The notes beneath the pieces are model-generated. The model was not told where the DNA came from and ran no database searches. It saw only the letters and a program-made list of their open reading frames with translations. Made by a program: the position numbers and the translations under genes. Positions 21,784 through 33,530 of a DNA stretch of 64,000 bases are shown in pieces (positions within the stretch are counted from its first letter, which is position 1; each line of letters starts with the position of its first letter). This DNA comes from Sipunculus nudus (taxonomy: Eukaryota; Annelida; Sipuncula; Golfingiida; Sipunculidae): assembly GCA_026874595.1 (NCBI GenBank), contig CM049314.1, positions 70,200,300-70,264,299 of the forward strand, read 5' to 3'.

Positions 21784-23694
21784 ATGAAGTCCTTAATTCC
21801 TGCCATTACACATTCCTTGTTGCTCGTGATTACCCTGTCTGGCGTCACAAACCAATGTCCTTCTATGGATGCAAACAGACTTGAAGAAACTGACACATCT
21901 TTATTTAGTACATCCTCAGTGTCAGACCAAGGCTTACGTAATGATAAAGGAAGTGACTTCAAAGACTCAATTCTACTTCCAGCGGAAAAAGAGAATCTGG
22001 CTTCAAAGCCGGCCAATGATCCAAGATCAAAGAATTGGAATGCCAGGCTTCGACTGAGATCATCCGTTGATCTTTCACAGTGTGGGACTGGCCAGAAAAA
22101 TTTGGCCAGTAATACAAATATCCCTCTGGAAATGAATTTTCCTCCTTGCATTTCCTGCAAAAATATTGTAGGTTCTGCCAAAGTCTGTTACACTGAGAGA
22201 AGCAAAGTTTTATATCATGCAATGGAAGGGCCACACCAAGACCAACATGTCACTGACTGCAGATTTACTTATTTGGATAATCAATCAATGCTTACGGATT
22301 ATTCTCTAAAACCTCTTCATAAAGAAATAGATGAAAAAGCTGTTCCAACTTTAGATGGTATATTTACAGCGACAAACCAAGAAGAAATGTCTGGATTATC
22401 TTCTAGATACCAAAGGTTTCTTTTCTTGAAAAATGGAAAAGACCTTTCAGAGGAGGCAGTGCCGGGATTAATTCTAACGGACCAAATGGATTCAGTTTTC
22501 TTACTAGATCAAAAGGAACTTTTAAGTCAGGGTACACCGTTCAAAATATATGTGTATGACCTTCCTGCACAATTCAATGAAGATTTATCAAGATGCATGT
22601 TGGGAAATTTTGATGAAAACTGCAGCATCAAGGTCACTCACCAAGGTTATGGTGACGAGTTATACAGTGATCGGTACCTGACTGTTCGAGACACATGGCA
22701 CTTTTCACTGGAACATATTATTCACCACAACTTATTACAAAGCCCATATCGAACGACAAATATGACTGAAGCAGACATTTTTTATATTCCATTTTACGCT
22801 GCAGCAGCATGCTTCTGTGCGGGATTAGATGGTGATGAATATATCATCAAGGATTTGTTCAAGTATCTATGGCAACAGATACCCTTCAGACAAGGCCGAC
22901 CTCATGTTAGTACAATTGGCAAAATCCAACGGGAACACTGTTTCCCACAGTGCTCCATCTTCCTTCATCCAGATGCAGAACGAATACTATTTCTTGGCAT
23001 TGAAGAGGAATATTTTCGAAAGATTGTGTTCAATGTTAATGCATCTCTGCTTGTAGTACCTTATCCAGCATATGCTCACCTTAAGAGACACATGGAAGAT
23101 CGTCAACTGGAAACACCAACAATGGCTGACCGTCCTGTGCTGATGTTTATTGCAGCATCCGACTGCTATGCCAATCCACTGCGGGTAACAGTCCTTGATC
23201 AATTTGAGAACTTCACTATGAAAAACTTTACCACATATGTGAGAAATGCTAGGAAAGTACCTAAGGCAGTATGGTACTACACATCAGAGTGTGACAATAA
23301 TAAGTATACATTTGACTGGATGCAAAAATCAAAGTTCTGCCTCCAGCCACCAGGTGACTCTCCAACAAGAAAGTCTTTTTTCGACGCTCTACTTAGTGGA
23401 TGTATACCAGTGTTGTTCGAGCATGAGAACCCTGTAAAATATCCCTTTGACAATCAATTAGACTATTCCAAATTTACCCTCACTTTACCAAAGAAATATC
23501 TTGAAACATCATCGCTAAAGCTTGCGGATGTTTTAGCACAAGTGGACTTGGACTCTCTTAATCGTAAACAAGCAGCTTTGTTGCAAGTAGCACCATATTT
23601 GCAATACAGCTACCCAATAACAAGAACAGCACACAAAGATGCAATTGGGGTAATACTGAAAAATGTTGCTAAATATTTCAGTATAGACCCCTGA
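21784..23694 (+). CDS. Exostosin-family (GT47) glycosyltransferase 2, plant MUR3-like
   Basis: 636 residues in one exon; the ATG abuts the splice acceptor as in the paralogue. A short hydrophobic N-terminus (residues ~8-21, HSLLLVITLSG core) is a signal peptide or weak signal anchor. A ~230-residue region with few landmarks and scattered Cys (25, 100, 122, 125, 135, 159) follows, with no similarity I recognise. The GT47 domain spans ~253-630: KIYVYDLPAQFN (254-265), EADIFYIPFY (329-338), GRPHVSTIGK (371-380), FCLQPPGDSPTRKSFFD (518-534), GCIPVLF (539-545). It is collinear with gene 1 throughout this domain (for example W-H/Q-F-[SA]-LE and SPYRT), so the two are tandem paralogues. The divergent N-termini suggest different localisation or acceptors. 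It lacks the GT64 domain of true EXT proteins. Enzymatic specificity cannot be read from the sequence. Confidence 0.92.
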   Translation: MKSLIPAITHSLLLVITLSGVTNQCPSMDANRLEETDTSLFSTSSVSDQGLRNDKGSDFKDSILLPAEKENLASKPANDPRSKNWNARLRLRSSVDLSQCGTGQKNLASNTNIPLEMNFPPCISCKNIVGSAKVCYTERSKVLYHAMEGPHQDQHVTDCRFTYLDNQSMLTDYSLKPLHKEIDEKAVPTLDGIFTATNQEEMSGLSSRYQRFLFLKNGKDLSEEAVPGLILTDQMDSVFLLDQKELLSQGTPFKIYVYDLPAQFNEDLSRCMLGNFDENCSIKVTHQGYGDELYSDRYLTVRDTWHFSLEHIIHHNLLQSPYRTTNMTEADIFYIPFYAAAACFCAGLDGDEYIIKDLFKYLWQQIPFRQGRPHVSTIGKIQREHCFPQCSIFLHPDAERILFLGIEEEYFRKIVFNVNASLLVVPYPAYAHLKRHMEDRQLETPTMADRPVLMFIAASDCYANPLRVTVLDQFENFTMKNFTTYVRNARKVPKAVWYYTSECDNNKYTFDWMQKSKFCLQPPGDSPTRKSFFDALLSGCIPVLFEHENPVKYPFDNQLDYSKFTLTLPKKYLETSSLKLADVLAQVDLDSLNRKQAALLQVAPYLQYSYPITRTAHKDAIGVILKNVAKYFSIDP

Positions 23695-23959
23695 GTACTT
23701 TCAAGTTTATTATTCCAGGTATTACTTCAATATTCTCATCTACGTTTACTAAGTTTTATTAGGCTGCACATTTAAAGTGGTTCTAAAGTCTAAGACCATG
23801 TAGTAATCCTTATTAGGGTTGGAATCAAGTTTAGCTAAAAGCACACCATTTGATTTTTTGGAGTCTACAAAATTTTTAAATTATACTCGACTCAATCTTT
23901 ATAAGTTTATTACTCATGTGAGCAAGTTGTGAAGAACTTTTTTGAGCCTTTGTTTCTTT

Positions 23960-24161
23960 AATTATTAAACTGAGTGGTTTTTGAGTATTTCTTCATCAAA
24001 TGAAAGCGTTGTCCTTTAGGATAATCACAAGAATATCTAAATCTCACAAATGTGAGTATTAATTATTAAACTGAGTGGTTTTTGAGTATTTCTTCATCAA
24101 ATGAAAGCGTTGTCCTTTAGGATAATCACAGGAATATCTAAATCTCACAAATGTGAGTATT
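23960..24161 (+). repeat. 101-bp tandem duplication in the 3' flank of GT47 gene 2
   Basis: Copies 23960-24060 and 24061-24161 differ at one base (A24030 versus G24131), so the duplication is recent. Each ends with the hairpin CTCACA-AA-TGTGAG. It lies between the stop codon and the first AATAAA, so it is probably transcribed in the 3' UTR. Confidence 0.95.
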
Positions 24162-24202
24162 AATTTGAGTTAACGGTATATACATGTCATGTGTTAATGT
24201 TT

Positions 24203-24208
24203 AATAAA
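24203..24208 (+). promoter_or_regulatory. Polyadenylation signal of GT47 gene 2
   Basis: AATAAA about 510 nt after the stop. A second AATAAA lies at 24382-24387. Either could be used. Confidence 0.5.
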
Positions 24209-24769
24209 TAGAACTGTCAGCAAGCTGTATCATCAATCAAACAAATTTAATATTGAAGTCTCTCTCTATGAGTTTTTGTGAACTTATACAGACAATTTGT
24301 CTTGATTCTTGAATGATAATTTAAAACAGTCTTGTAATCTTTGTTTTTCAATTAATTACTACTTTTAAAATTATATGTTGAAATAAACATTACAAATAGA
24401 ATAGATATTTTCTTTGCAATGTCATTTGTATTTTACTTCAGCCATAATGCTTTGAATGACACAAAGACTGAAATTCTTAGACAAATTTTACTCAGAGGAC
24501 ATTTCTTATTTTCCTCTGAATAATAATTTTTACATTCTGTCCCACAGGGATTAATATTTTATGAATTAAAGCAGCTGTGACCAGAGATAAAACTTCCACT
24601 CACATTGTTTATATGTATGTAAACAACCAAGTTCATATATATTTATTTTCCAGAGTCAGTCACTTCTGGCCAATAACAGTTTGCCCTGTCCATCAGTTTT
24701 TCAATCTAATATCTCCTGTCCTCGCATTTTACAGAGCTGCCATGGTGGTCTTCATGGTTAGGTTATCCT

Positions 24770-25270
24770 CTTGACAAGTTAACCCACAGTTTCCCGCCAG
24801 AGCTGCTCTTAAGTAACCGTCCAATTACCACACACTATCTGTCTAGACAGAGGCTGTGAGCATGGCAGGACTCTATTATTTACACTGGCTTGGTCTGAAA
24901 ATTTACCATCTTTTCTGTGTGGCCTTGCATGTGCATGATGGAAACATTTCTCTTATTTCTTAACAGGGCTGTTAAGCTTAAATTTCAAATGCAGAATGTG
25001 TGTTGAGGAATTTCATATGTAGCCGCATGCATTGCATCAATAGTGATGTACCAATATTGCAACATGTTTTGTATCACTAGAAATGTGCTCAGACAGCGCA
25101 GACCACCGCCAAGGCAGCTCATTATCTACATATGGCATTGTCAGAAATGCAATATTTTTACTCATAAAAATGGTTCCAATGCTCTACGTTGATTTACAAA
25201 CACCTTTCAGGGAAACGGCACCTACACTTGGAGTGACGTAATTGTCCACTATGAAGTCATGACTCGCACT
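24770..25270. other. Higher-complexity island, candidate regulatory DNA
   Basis: Less AT-rich than its surroundings and free of repeats (for example CCCGCCAGAGCTGCTC and GCAGACCACCGCCAAGGCAG). There is no convincing open frame. Function unknown; it could be an enhancer of the flanking genes. Confidence 0.25.
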
Positions 25271-25379
25271 CCAAAGATTGCCATATAGTTAAGTTACTTC
25301 CCTGTGTAAACAATTGTGCTTTAAAACACAAAAAACACTTATTCTGAAATTATTTTCTCATGGGACACCCCCAAAATTT

Positions 25380-25540
25380 AATCAGTTATTCTTTCTTGCA
25401 TCATAGCTGAGCTATCCTGAAAATTTCATCAAAATCTTTTAATATCTTTCTGAGTAATGTTACTAAAAGACAAACAACCACACAGACAAACAAACAACAC
25501 CAAAATCATAACCCCCGCTGCTTGGTTGAGGTAATAACTT
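25380..25540 (+). mobile_element. Short dispersed element, 3' end
   Basis: TGAGCTATCCTGAAAATTTCATCAAAATC leads to GACAAACAACC/ACAGACAAACAAAC runs, then ATAACCCCCG...TTGGTTGAGGTAATAA. The layout (variable head, GACA-type run, terminal hairpin-like sequence) resembles dispersed repeats common in molluscs. The reverse form ATTACCTCCATCAAGGAAG occurs at 49551. Confidence 0.45.
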
Positions 25541-25549
25541 ATAATAATT

Positions 25550-28500
25550 TACCACTGCCCATCCCCCATACAGTCTTGCATTGTTTTCTCCTTCTCCATA
25601 GGGCCCTGTAAATATTCTCATAGTTAGGGTTAAGCCAGAGTATGGTAATTAAATCTGTCTGTATCAGTACATGTATGTACATGTCAGTGGGATCTGGATC
25701 TGTAACTTAAAAGCTTATATAAAGTTACAAGATGTAGTCTCTACAGTATCCCGGTCAGCTGCAAAGATGATCCCGATCCAGATTCTTAAATGTACAGGGT
25801 AAAAATTATTAAACTGTGGTATATTCTTCCCTCCCCAGATGGCAGCACGGTTAGGGTCTACAGTCGCTGGCTCTCTTGTTCACAAGTGCCACTGCCCCAT
25901 TTGCACTATTTGCTTTTTCTAAAGACATGTTCAATACAAGTTGCTGCCTTGAATATGTTGAATTTTTCACCACCAATTTATGACATGCATTACAATGTTA
26001 TCACCAAATGAATTTTCACTGATGTATTATGACTAATGATACAACCTGGAATAATGTCTTTTTAAAAAAAGGATTACAATGACTGCAACATTTGCAACAC
26101 ACAGACACAAATCTTGGTATTTAGACTTCTTGTAATTAAGCTGGTATTAAGTTAAGCAATAACTGTCAAAATTATTAATGTAACAACAAAGCCCACCCAT
26201 GTTCTAATTTTGTCTACTTCTGAAATGCGTCTCAAAAGAAAATATCACACCAGCAGGGCTTACAGCTAAGTTGATAAAAAACATATCAAAATCTAGGCAA
26301 TTCTGAAAAAATAACAAATCTGCTGAAAATGGAATTAAGTAAAGACAGAAGAAGCAATAAACTGAAACAATGGCATTTCTTTCATCTGAATCTAATTTTT
26401 AGTAGAGGATACATTTTTGTTTGCATTTAAGAGTAATTTGTTATTTTCATCCTCATTTTGACAATATAATTATAATAAAGAGAATGTCACCTAATTTTAA
26501 ACATTTATTCAACAATAGGTGACTTTGCACAGTACAGACAAAACTTAAAATGCAGTTACCATACTTCTGACAAGCTTGACATTGTGAGCTTATTAAGTTT
26601 TCTTTCAGCGGAATTATATATTCTGTTAAACATATGTAGACTCACAAAGTCAAAATTAAATGTATCCCAGTTAATTATGCTACAAACCCCCAACCTTTTT
26701 TGTTGAGAGCCATTTAATTTGTTTTCTATAATTTTACTCTATGTGACCAAATGTTTACTTGCACATTTGATTAGAATATTTCAAATATAACTTCCCTTTA
26801 TTGTTTTCTTTTTCACAAAAAATTACTAGACAAAATAATGGAAAAGCATTCCTTGTAGTCTGCAACAAGTTCCATCCTTTTAATTAAGTTTTCAAGAAAA
26901 TTTTGAAATCACTTCCTTTCTCACATAAAAGAATGCACCGAATGAGATATAAATGCATAAAAATGACCACATATACTTGCACTTTTTAATGAAAGTCATT
27001 AAAAATTTCAATAGGATTATTATTCACTACAACTATTATTACTGTTGCTATGAAATCTCCTAAAAATCACCTTTTTATTTTTACATGAAAACATTTATGT
27101 CTTAATCATCATCATCATCATTATTATTATTATCATTATTTTGATTAAAAAAGAAATCCCCTAAATTCAATCATATTAAGATTATTCAATTTTGCCAGAT
27201 AAAAGTATAGAAGTATTTGCAACAGAGAAAAGTAGAAAAATGTTTCTACAAAAAAATAGAACTGAATTTTCTTGATTTAAGGTTAAGAAATTAAAGTAAA
27301 AATTGATGGTACCAATGTGTTTTATGATGCAAATCTTAATCTGACTAAATTAAATACATCCATTTCAGTATGGTACTAAACTTCTGAGCCAGTTGAAGAT
27401 TAAGCAGTAATGGCTATATGCAAGAAATTAATTAAGTACATGCTTGGGTGTTTAGCCTACATTGGGTGAATAATGACCCACATTATATGCCCAGCCATAA
27501 GGGAATCCATGTCACACAGCTCCAATCTGATGACACTGCAAGTGACAAGTCATTATTCGTGTTCATGTACGGTGCAAATGTTACAATAGCAAAGGTTCTG
27601 GTTTTTCTTCTCCGGATAGCAAGTTCATCAAGATTTTATCACAAGTACAGAATATGTGTCAAATGGGAAACCTGTAAAATGAAATATCAGGGGACTGCAG
27701 GCGTTTTGTTTGACACACTCACCATGTAGCAAGCCATGGCGAGAATTTTAAACAAGTTTTTTTTTTCACACTTGGTGTTCCTGGTCCTGTCAATATAGTC
27801 AAGAGGACTGAATCACCCAATGTTAAATTGCCCTGACTTATGACAGGGTTTATACACATGATGGCTTATAAAATTTAAAACCTTGTTCATCCAGGACTTA
27901 ATTTGCAAGTCTGCATTTTAAAATGACCATTTTCAAGAATTTTCTAGGAATTCAATTATATTAAATGCCATTTACAGGAAATAAAATATTTATATGACTT
28001 TCCCAATAGAATGACACTGAATACAAACATTTCCTATGTTATTTGTCAGATTTCATGCCATAAGGGGTACAGTATTGTTTACATTATAATGAATAAAAGT
28101 ATATAGGACCTGATTCATTATCTGAGCAGTCTGAGGATGTCTCACAGAATGTGTATTGAATCAGTTGAATGATATAACTCTGACATCATTAGCGGTAAAC
28201 CCTTGATTCCTACACACAACTTGATTTCATGGTTTTAGTATGTATGGAAGATGGCAAAGCTTGACGCTTTTACAATGTGAGGAATGGACCGGTCAGGGTT
28301 TGATACAGGCACAGACATGCAATACAAATACACTGTAAGGACAGTCCAAACTGAAAGGTATAAATCTGTCAAATGAGAGGGTTTAGTGGCAGAATAACAG
28401 TTCTGGGTGGCTATCCCGCATGTAAAAGTTCAAATTCCAACAGAGAGTTATTTAGTCTAAATTTATAATAAACTGTACAACACCTTTGCCGCCTTATTAT

Positions 28501-30840
28501 TTTTTGTGCCTCCATGTACATTTTGCCTTGTCTGGTTAACAAGTTTCAATGACTTTATTACATCAGAGTAGGTGCGATTTGGTTGTAATTAGGTCAGAAA
28601 CACCTACTGAATAGTTTAAGTGTTCTGTGTTCACCATTTAACACTTTTTCAGCTGCGGTAATTTATCTTACGCCATGTCATGATGATTCTCCGTAATTAA
28701 TTAATTGACAAAGACCGCTAGCTAATTCTCAAGTGCTTGTACTAGATTAACCTACATAACAGTCAAAGGTTTTCTTAATTTGCTCACAGTACACTCGTTA
28801 GGAGATATAATCTGTTCTTTATCATTAACGTTAAATACTGAGCCATTGCTATCCAAATGTTCTACATACTGTATAACAGATGTCTCACATCTCCACTCGC
28901 ATTTACTGGAAATGTAATTTATAATGCATATGGTGTTTTTTTTCTGTTGACACATGACACAATCTTTCCTCTACCATAATCATATATTAACTGGTATTGA
29001 GAACTTATTATCTTATGTTGATAAGAAAAAGTTAATGCAAAACCATAATATCCTATGATTTTTTTTTTTAATTTCAGAATCTGGGACTCTCTTTATTAGT
29101 GTGAAGATTTCTCAACAGATGGCAGCACATCCATGAAAACTGGGTTTTTTGTAACTTGAATTTTATTAGCATGTTGGTAACTGCCTATTGAAACTGATTG
29201 TCAATATTTGAAAAATGTAAAGCACCAAAATGATAACAACAAGAAATTTCATTTCATTGTGTAGTTAATTGTAAGGACATACAATGTTAAACACCTTTCA
29301 TATGTTGTTATAGGGAACAACAAATTATAATTCATACAATTAATGATTAAAATACATTATAATTATAATAAAGAAAAAAATTAAATTAAATCTGCAGTTT
29401 TATCTAAAATATCAAAAGGAAATTACAGAAACAAAGTTTAACAGTTTCATATTCTACAACAAGCGCTGCCATCTTCACTCCAATGAAGGAAAAGCTAAGA
29501 AAAAGCTTGAATCGTACAGAGTACAAGCCCATTCAGTATTTGCGAACTTTACCAAAAATGTATTGCAATATCTTTCAAGGTACAACAAAAATGGACTGAA
29601 TCAATCACATAAAACCTTGAAACACTCCACTTGAAATCAATGTTGCTTCTCACAAACCTCACAGCAAGACAGATGAGCCAGTGATGAACTCGGGTAAAAA
29701 CAGATCTTCCTCATTAGCTGACTCTTTTCATCACTGGCAAATCCATAATATGATATTTTTTTCACCGGAAGTTCATTTGATCTAAGGCAGCCACCAGAAA
29801 CTGAAAACCCTGTTAAAACCAACACAAAACTATATAATAAATTGAGTTTTTTTTATATTTTAGATAACAGTGCCTTGAAGAGTTACTGATACTGCTCTAG
29901 AAACAACAGAAAAAGTGGGAGTTTTCAATCTACTGGAATTCTCAAAAGTGTTTGATGAAAAGTCTTCAAAAACTGTCATCCACATTGCTGGGTGCTGTGC
30001 CAGGACACAATGTGTTATAAACCCAAATAAAATAGCTCCACTTGAAGTGACATGTCATTACACTGTGTAATTGATTTCCAAATGTAATAAGCAGACTGTA
30101 CTGACATCTAGTGAGCATCTCAGTAACTAATATAATCACCATGAATTTGACTATGAATATTAAATAATTAACATAGTTCTTGATATTTGTTCCACCTATT
30201 TACTCTCACCAGGTATTCCTTTTTTCAGGTCTACTTTTACTTTTTCATTGAGAAAGGAGAGGAGAAATGTTGAAAATTAATAAATGTTATATAAAAGATC
30301 ATAGAATCTAACAACACCAATATTACTGCACTCCTTCATATCATGCTGTCTTTTCATTCTATTCCTTGCTAATGTTTCTTCTACTTTTAATTTATCTTTC
30401 TTCCATTTTTTAATAATTCTCATCTTTTGCTGAACATGAAGACAAACATATGAAAGCATAATAATCTTGAACTTACATGAGTAAATGTGCCATTTTAATA
30501 AAAATACAAGTACGTCTTTAAATTTAATTCATGCCAGTACAACCTGATAAGTTTTAAATACTGGTGTTTTAGAAAATAAAGTTTATCCAATATCTTAACT
30601 GAAACAATACTTTCAGACATCTGATTTTCGCTGCATAAAACAGACACATTAATTCCTATGGTCATTCTTTCATATCACACGGATTATTTTTAATCAGAAA
30701 TTTTCATGACAAGTCTTTACCTCTGAATTCTCTATACATATCCAAAATTTAAGAACTGAACCTGTTGCGGTGATATAACCTTTTCACGTTCCTAGAATCT
30801 GCAAAAATTAAACTTTTTATTGGCAAGTTTGCACTAAAAT
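25550..30840. other. Non-coding stretch, no gene seen
   Basis: AT-rich. It contains a clean (ATC)n/(ATT)n microsatellite at 27107-27140. A compact block at 28480-28740 includes TCCGTAATTAATTAATTGAC and looks like candidate cis-regulatory DNA. Short open frames (27448-27729, 28752-28955, 29637-29825) have no recognisable domains. Confidence 0.4.
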
Positions 30841-30844
30841 GTTT

Positions 30845-30920
30845 TGTTTTCCCACAGCCAAAAGGTTTTGTCTTCCCACAGCCAAAAGGTTTTGTCTTCC
30901 CACAGCCAAAAGGTTTTGTC
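30845..30920. repeat. 24-bp tandem repeat, about three copies
   Basis: Unit CCCACAGCCAAAAGG then TTTTGTCTT, starting at 30851, 30875 and 30899 and nearly identical, so recent. Each unit contains a splice-acceptor-like TTCCCACAG on the plus strand. On the minus strand it reads as KPFGCGKT repeats, which I do not take as coding. Confidence 0.9.
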
Positions 30921-31059
30921 AGCTGTTTAAAGTTCAAAATAATTAATGTACATCAAAATGCCTGATAGAAATAAATATCCATTTTCTTGATTAAAATAAA
31001 TCTAACTACATTCTAAACAAAAAAAATCATATATTTTTTTTTTATTTCTGAGAGTACAA

Positions 31060-31400
31060 GACTTTAACTGTGAACAAACCATAAAAGTAACCGACAAGGT
31101 GCCATGGCACATAGAGCTCCCCGGGAAAATCGAGCCACCAGCATCTGTCGTGCCTCAAGAATCAATATGTCTGCCGTCTTGCCATGATGAAAGATGCCCT
31201 GCATGACCACGGAATCAAGCTTCGAAACACCAATGCAGTGCTCACTCTGCAGGTCAATTAAATCTTTCCGAGGTTGCAGCAATGCCCTAATAAAGCCACA
31301 GGAAAAAAAATCGGCTTCCCATTTACTCATTTGGTTTTTGCCCCATCTACCGTTTTGCATGGATAGCATGATTGAGTGAATATTGGAATCAAATGATGAT
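31060..31400. other. Higher-complexity island, candidate regulatory or exonic DNA
   Basis: A markedly less AT-rich block (GGTGCCATGGCACATAGAGC, GAGCCACCAGCATCTGTCG) flanked by T/A runs. Both strands have open frames (101 codons minus, 61 codons plus), but neither shows a known motif or a consistent splice context. Confidence 0.25.
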
Positions 31401-33368
31401 TTTGAGTGGTTATCCCTCTCTTGTCACGGTTTTTCCTCCCAAACAGCATTTACACCTCCCTTTTTTCTTTCTTTTGTACTCCACAAATTATTCCTTTGGT
31501 TTTTCTGCAGTAACTATTGTGGAGCTGAGAAATGAATACCATTACTGAGTGAATATTGCCATAGCAACATAATTTTGTTCTGTTCTTTACTGTTCATAAT
31601 TTATTTTTTTTTTTGCAAAATAACCTTCATACCCAGCTTCCAGTCATGGAAACTTTTATAATTTAAAAAAATTATTTTTTAGATTTGTCCTTATTTATGA
31701 TTTGTATGAATAGCAATTTTGAGTAAATTTTATCACAGGTCTAAATGCCAAGCAGGTATAATGCATTCTATCTCATTCATGTGTGAATGTGTTTGGTAAA
31801 CCATCTCATTTTCTGATCTTTATGGCAATTATGGATGCAAGTCCTTCAATGTATCCTCTTTTCTGATTTGTTATCAATAAAATCCTTTTTTTTTTCTTAT
31901 TTGTCCTCTTATCTCTCTAATTTTTACCATGAAAAAAATCTGATAATTTTCATGCCTTTACAATGTTCTTTATAAATTAATATAATGCATCTTATAATGT
32001 TTATGTCCCAAAATAACCATTCTAATTTTTATCTATAAATTTCCTCTTAGTAAGAACCCCATTCATGATTTTCTGTCTGCTGTTCAAGTATGTAAACTTG
32101 TTCCACAACAATTTCAGAAAATGTTTTACGTTGATGGAAATGAGCAGTACACATTTTACAGAGTCAACAGGTACACCTGATGCAGAGGTCTGGTGTTAGA
32201 TTGCACATGGTGCCTCCATTAAAATCTGATTAAAACCTGTCAACCTTAAAAGGACAGAATGATCTCAAACTGTCACTTGTGACATTACGTGTCATTCAGA
32301 ACAGAACAATCTTTGGGTTTTTTCTCAGTCCATAGCACTTGTGAATGTATCTTCCATTCCTAATCTCATGAGGTAAATGAGCCTGGCACCAAGCTATTTT
32401 TATTGAGCTGAACAGCATAAACCAATATAAATGTGTGCTACCTTTCAGCAGATGTCATTTCAATTTGGAAAGCCAATGCATGGTAAGTAATTTAAGGTCA
32501 AGCAAAGAGTCATATTTTTAGTAAAAGCTGCAGCATTTGTCAGCTTCAATCTGCCAGCCTCAGCAGGATTTTATATCTTCTACAGAGCTTAACACACAAA
32601 CCAGCTTCTGCCGGCCCACTCTCTACCATATGTCACTTCTATTTGAACATTAATGTACATGCAGTAATTTATGCAGCAGGAAAACCGCCTATTTCCTGCT
32701 ATAGAACTAAATAATACAAAACCAACCTGTTATACCTAGAACGTTCTCCCATGATGCTTTATGATTTCTGTTTGCATTATTCAGCTGATATACTTCTTGA
32801 GTTACTTATTAATTTATGAATATCCTGTGTGTATCGAGAAACAGTTCACCTGACATTGATCATAAACTACTGGCAATACAGCCATTCTTTTCTGAAGTCT
32901 GACATTGATGGATTGTTAATTTTTTTTTTCAAAAATGCAGTTTGACAAGCTCATTTATTCAGTAATCCCAAGCTTTTTATTATTTTATATCTTTTTTATT
33001 ATTTCATATCAATATTTTTACTTTCAACATTCAATGCTATACGCATGGATAATGTACAGGTTATGTCAAAGAGATTACTGTCTAAACAATCTGTGAAGAT
33101 GTCTTGTTCATGAAGGATTATTTTTTTGCAATAAATTCTCTTTCGTGAAGGTCTCTCATGATACCAAATCGTTTTCTAACCACTTTAATAACAAAAATAG
33201 GGTTTACCTAGTGACCTAATAACTAGGAACCAGTGGTTTATGAATATTCATAAGCTATTACTCAAAAATTTAATTTCTTCCTCTCATCTTGAAATATGGC
33301 AATGTAATTCAAGTATTTATGGTGGTTCCACCAATAACTGTCATAGAACTTTCCATCCTGTTCCGCAG

Positions 33369-33530
33369 AGCAGCAACAGTGTTGATCTATGCGAGCCTCT
33401 ACTGATCCAGCGCCTGCGTTCCTTTAAGCTAAAAGACCAGCAATCAAACGGGGCAGTATGCTCCGAGGAACCACAGGGAAATCACAATACCATCACAAAT
33501 CACGAACTGGCCACAATCAATGGACGTTAA
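33369..33530 (+). other. Candidate terminal exon of an unknown plus-strand gene
   Basis: The acceptor-like TTTCCATCCTGTTCCGCAG ends at 33368. It opens a 53-codon frame (SSNSVDLCEPLLIQRLRSFK ... ELATINGR) to a TAA at 33528. Composition is more gene-like than the surroundings, and the sequence after the stop stays fairly GC-rich to ~33720. I found no partner exon and recognise no family, so this is weak. Confidence 0.18.
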
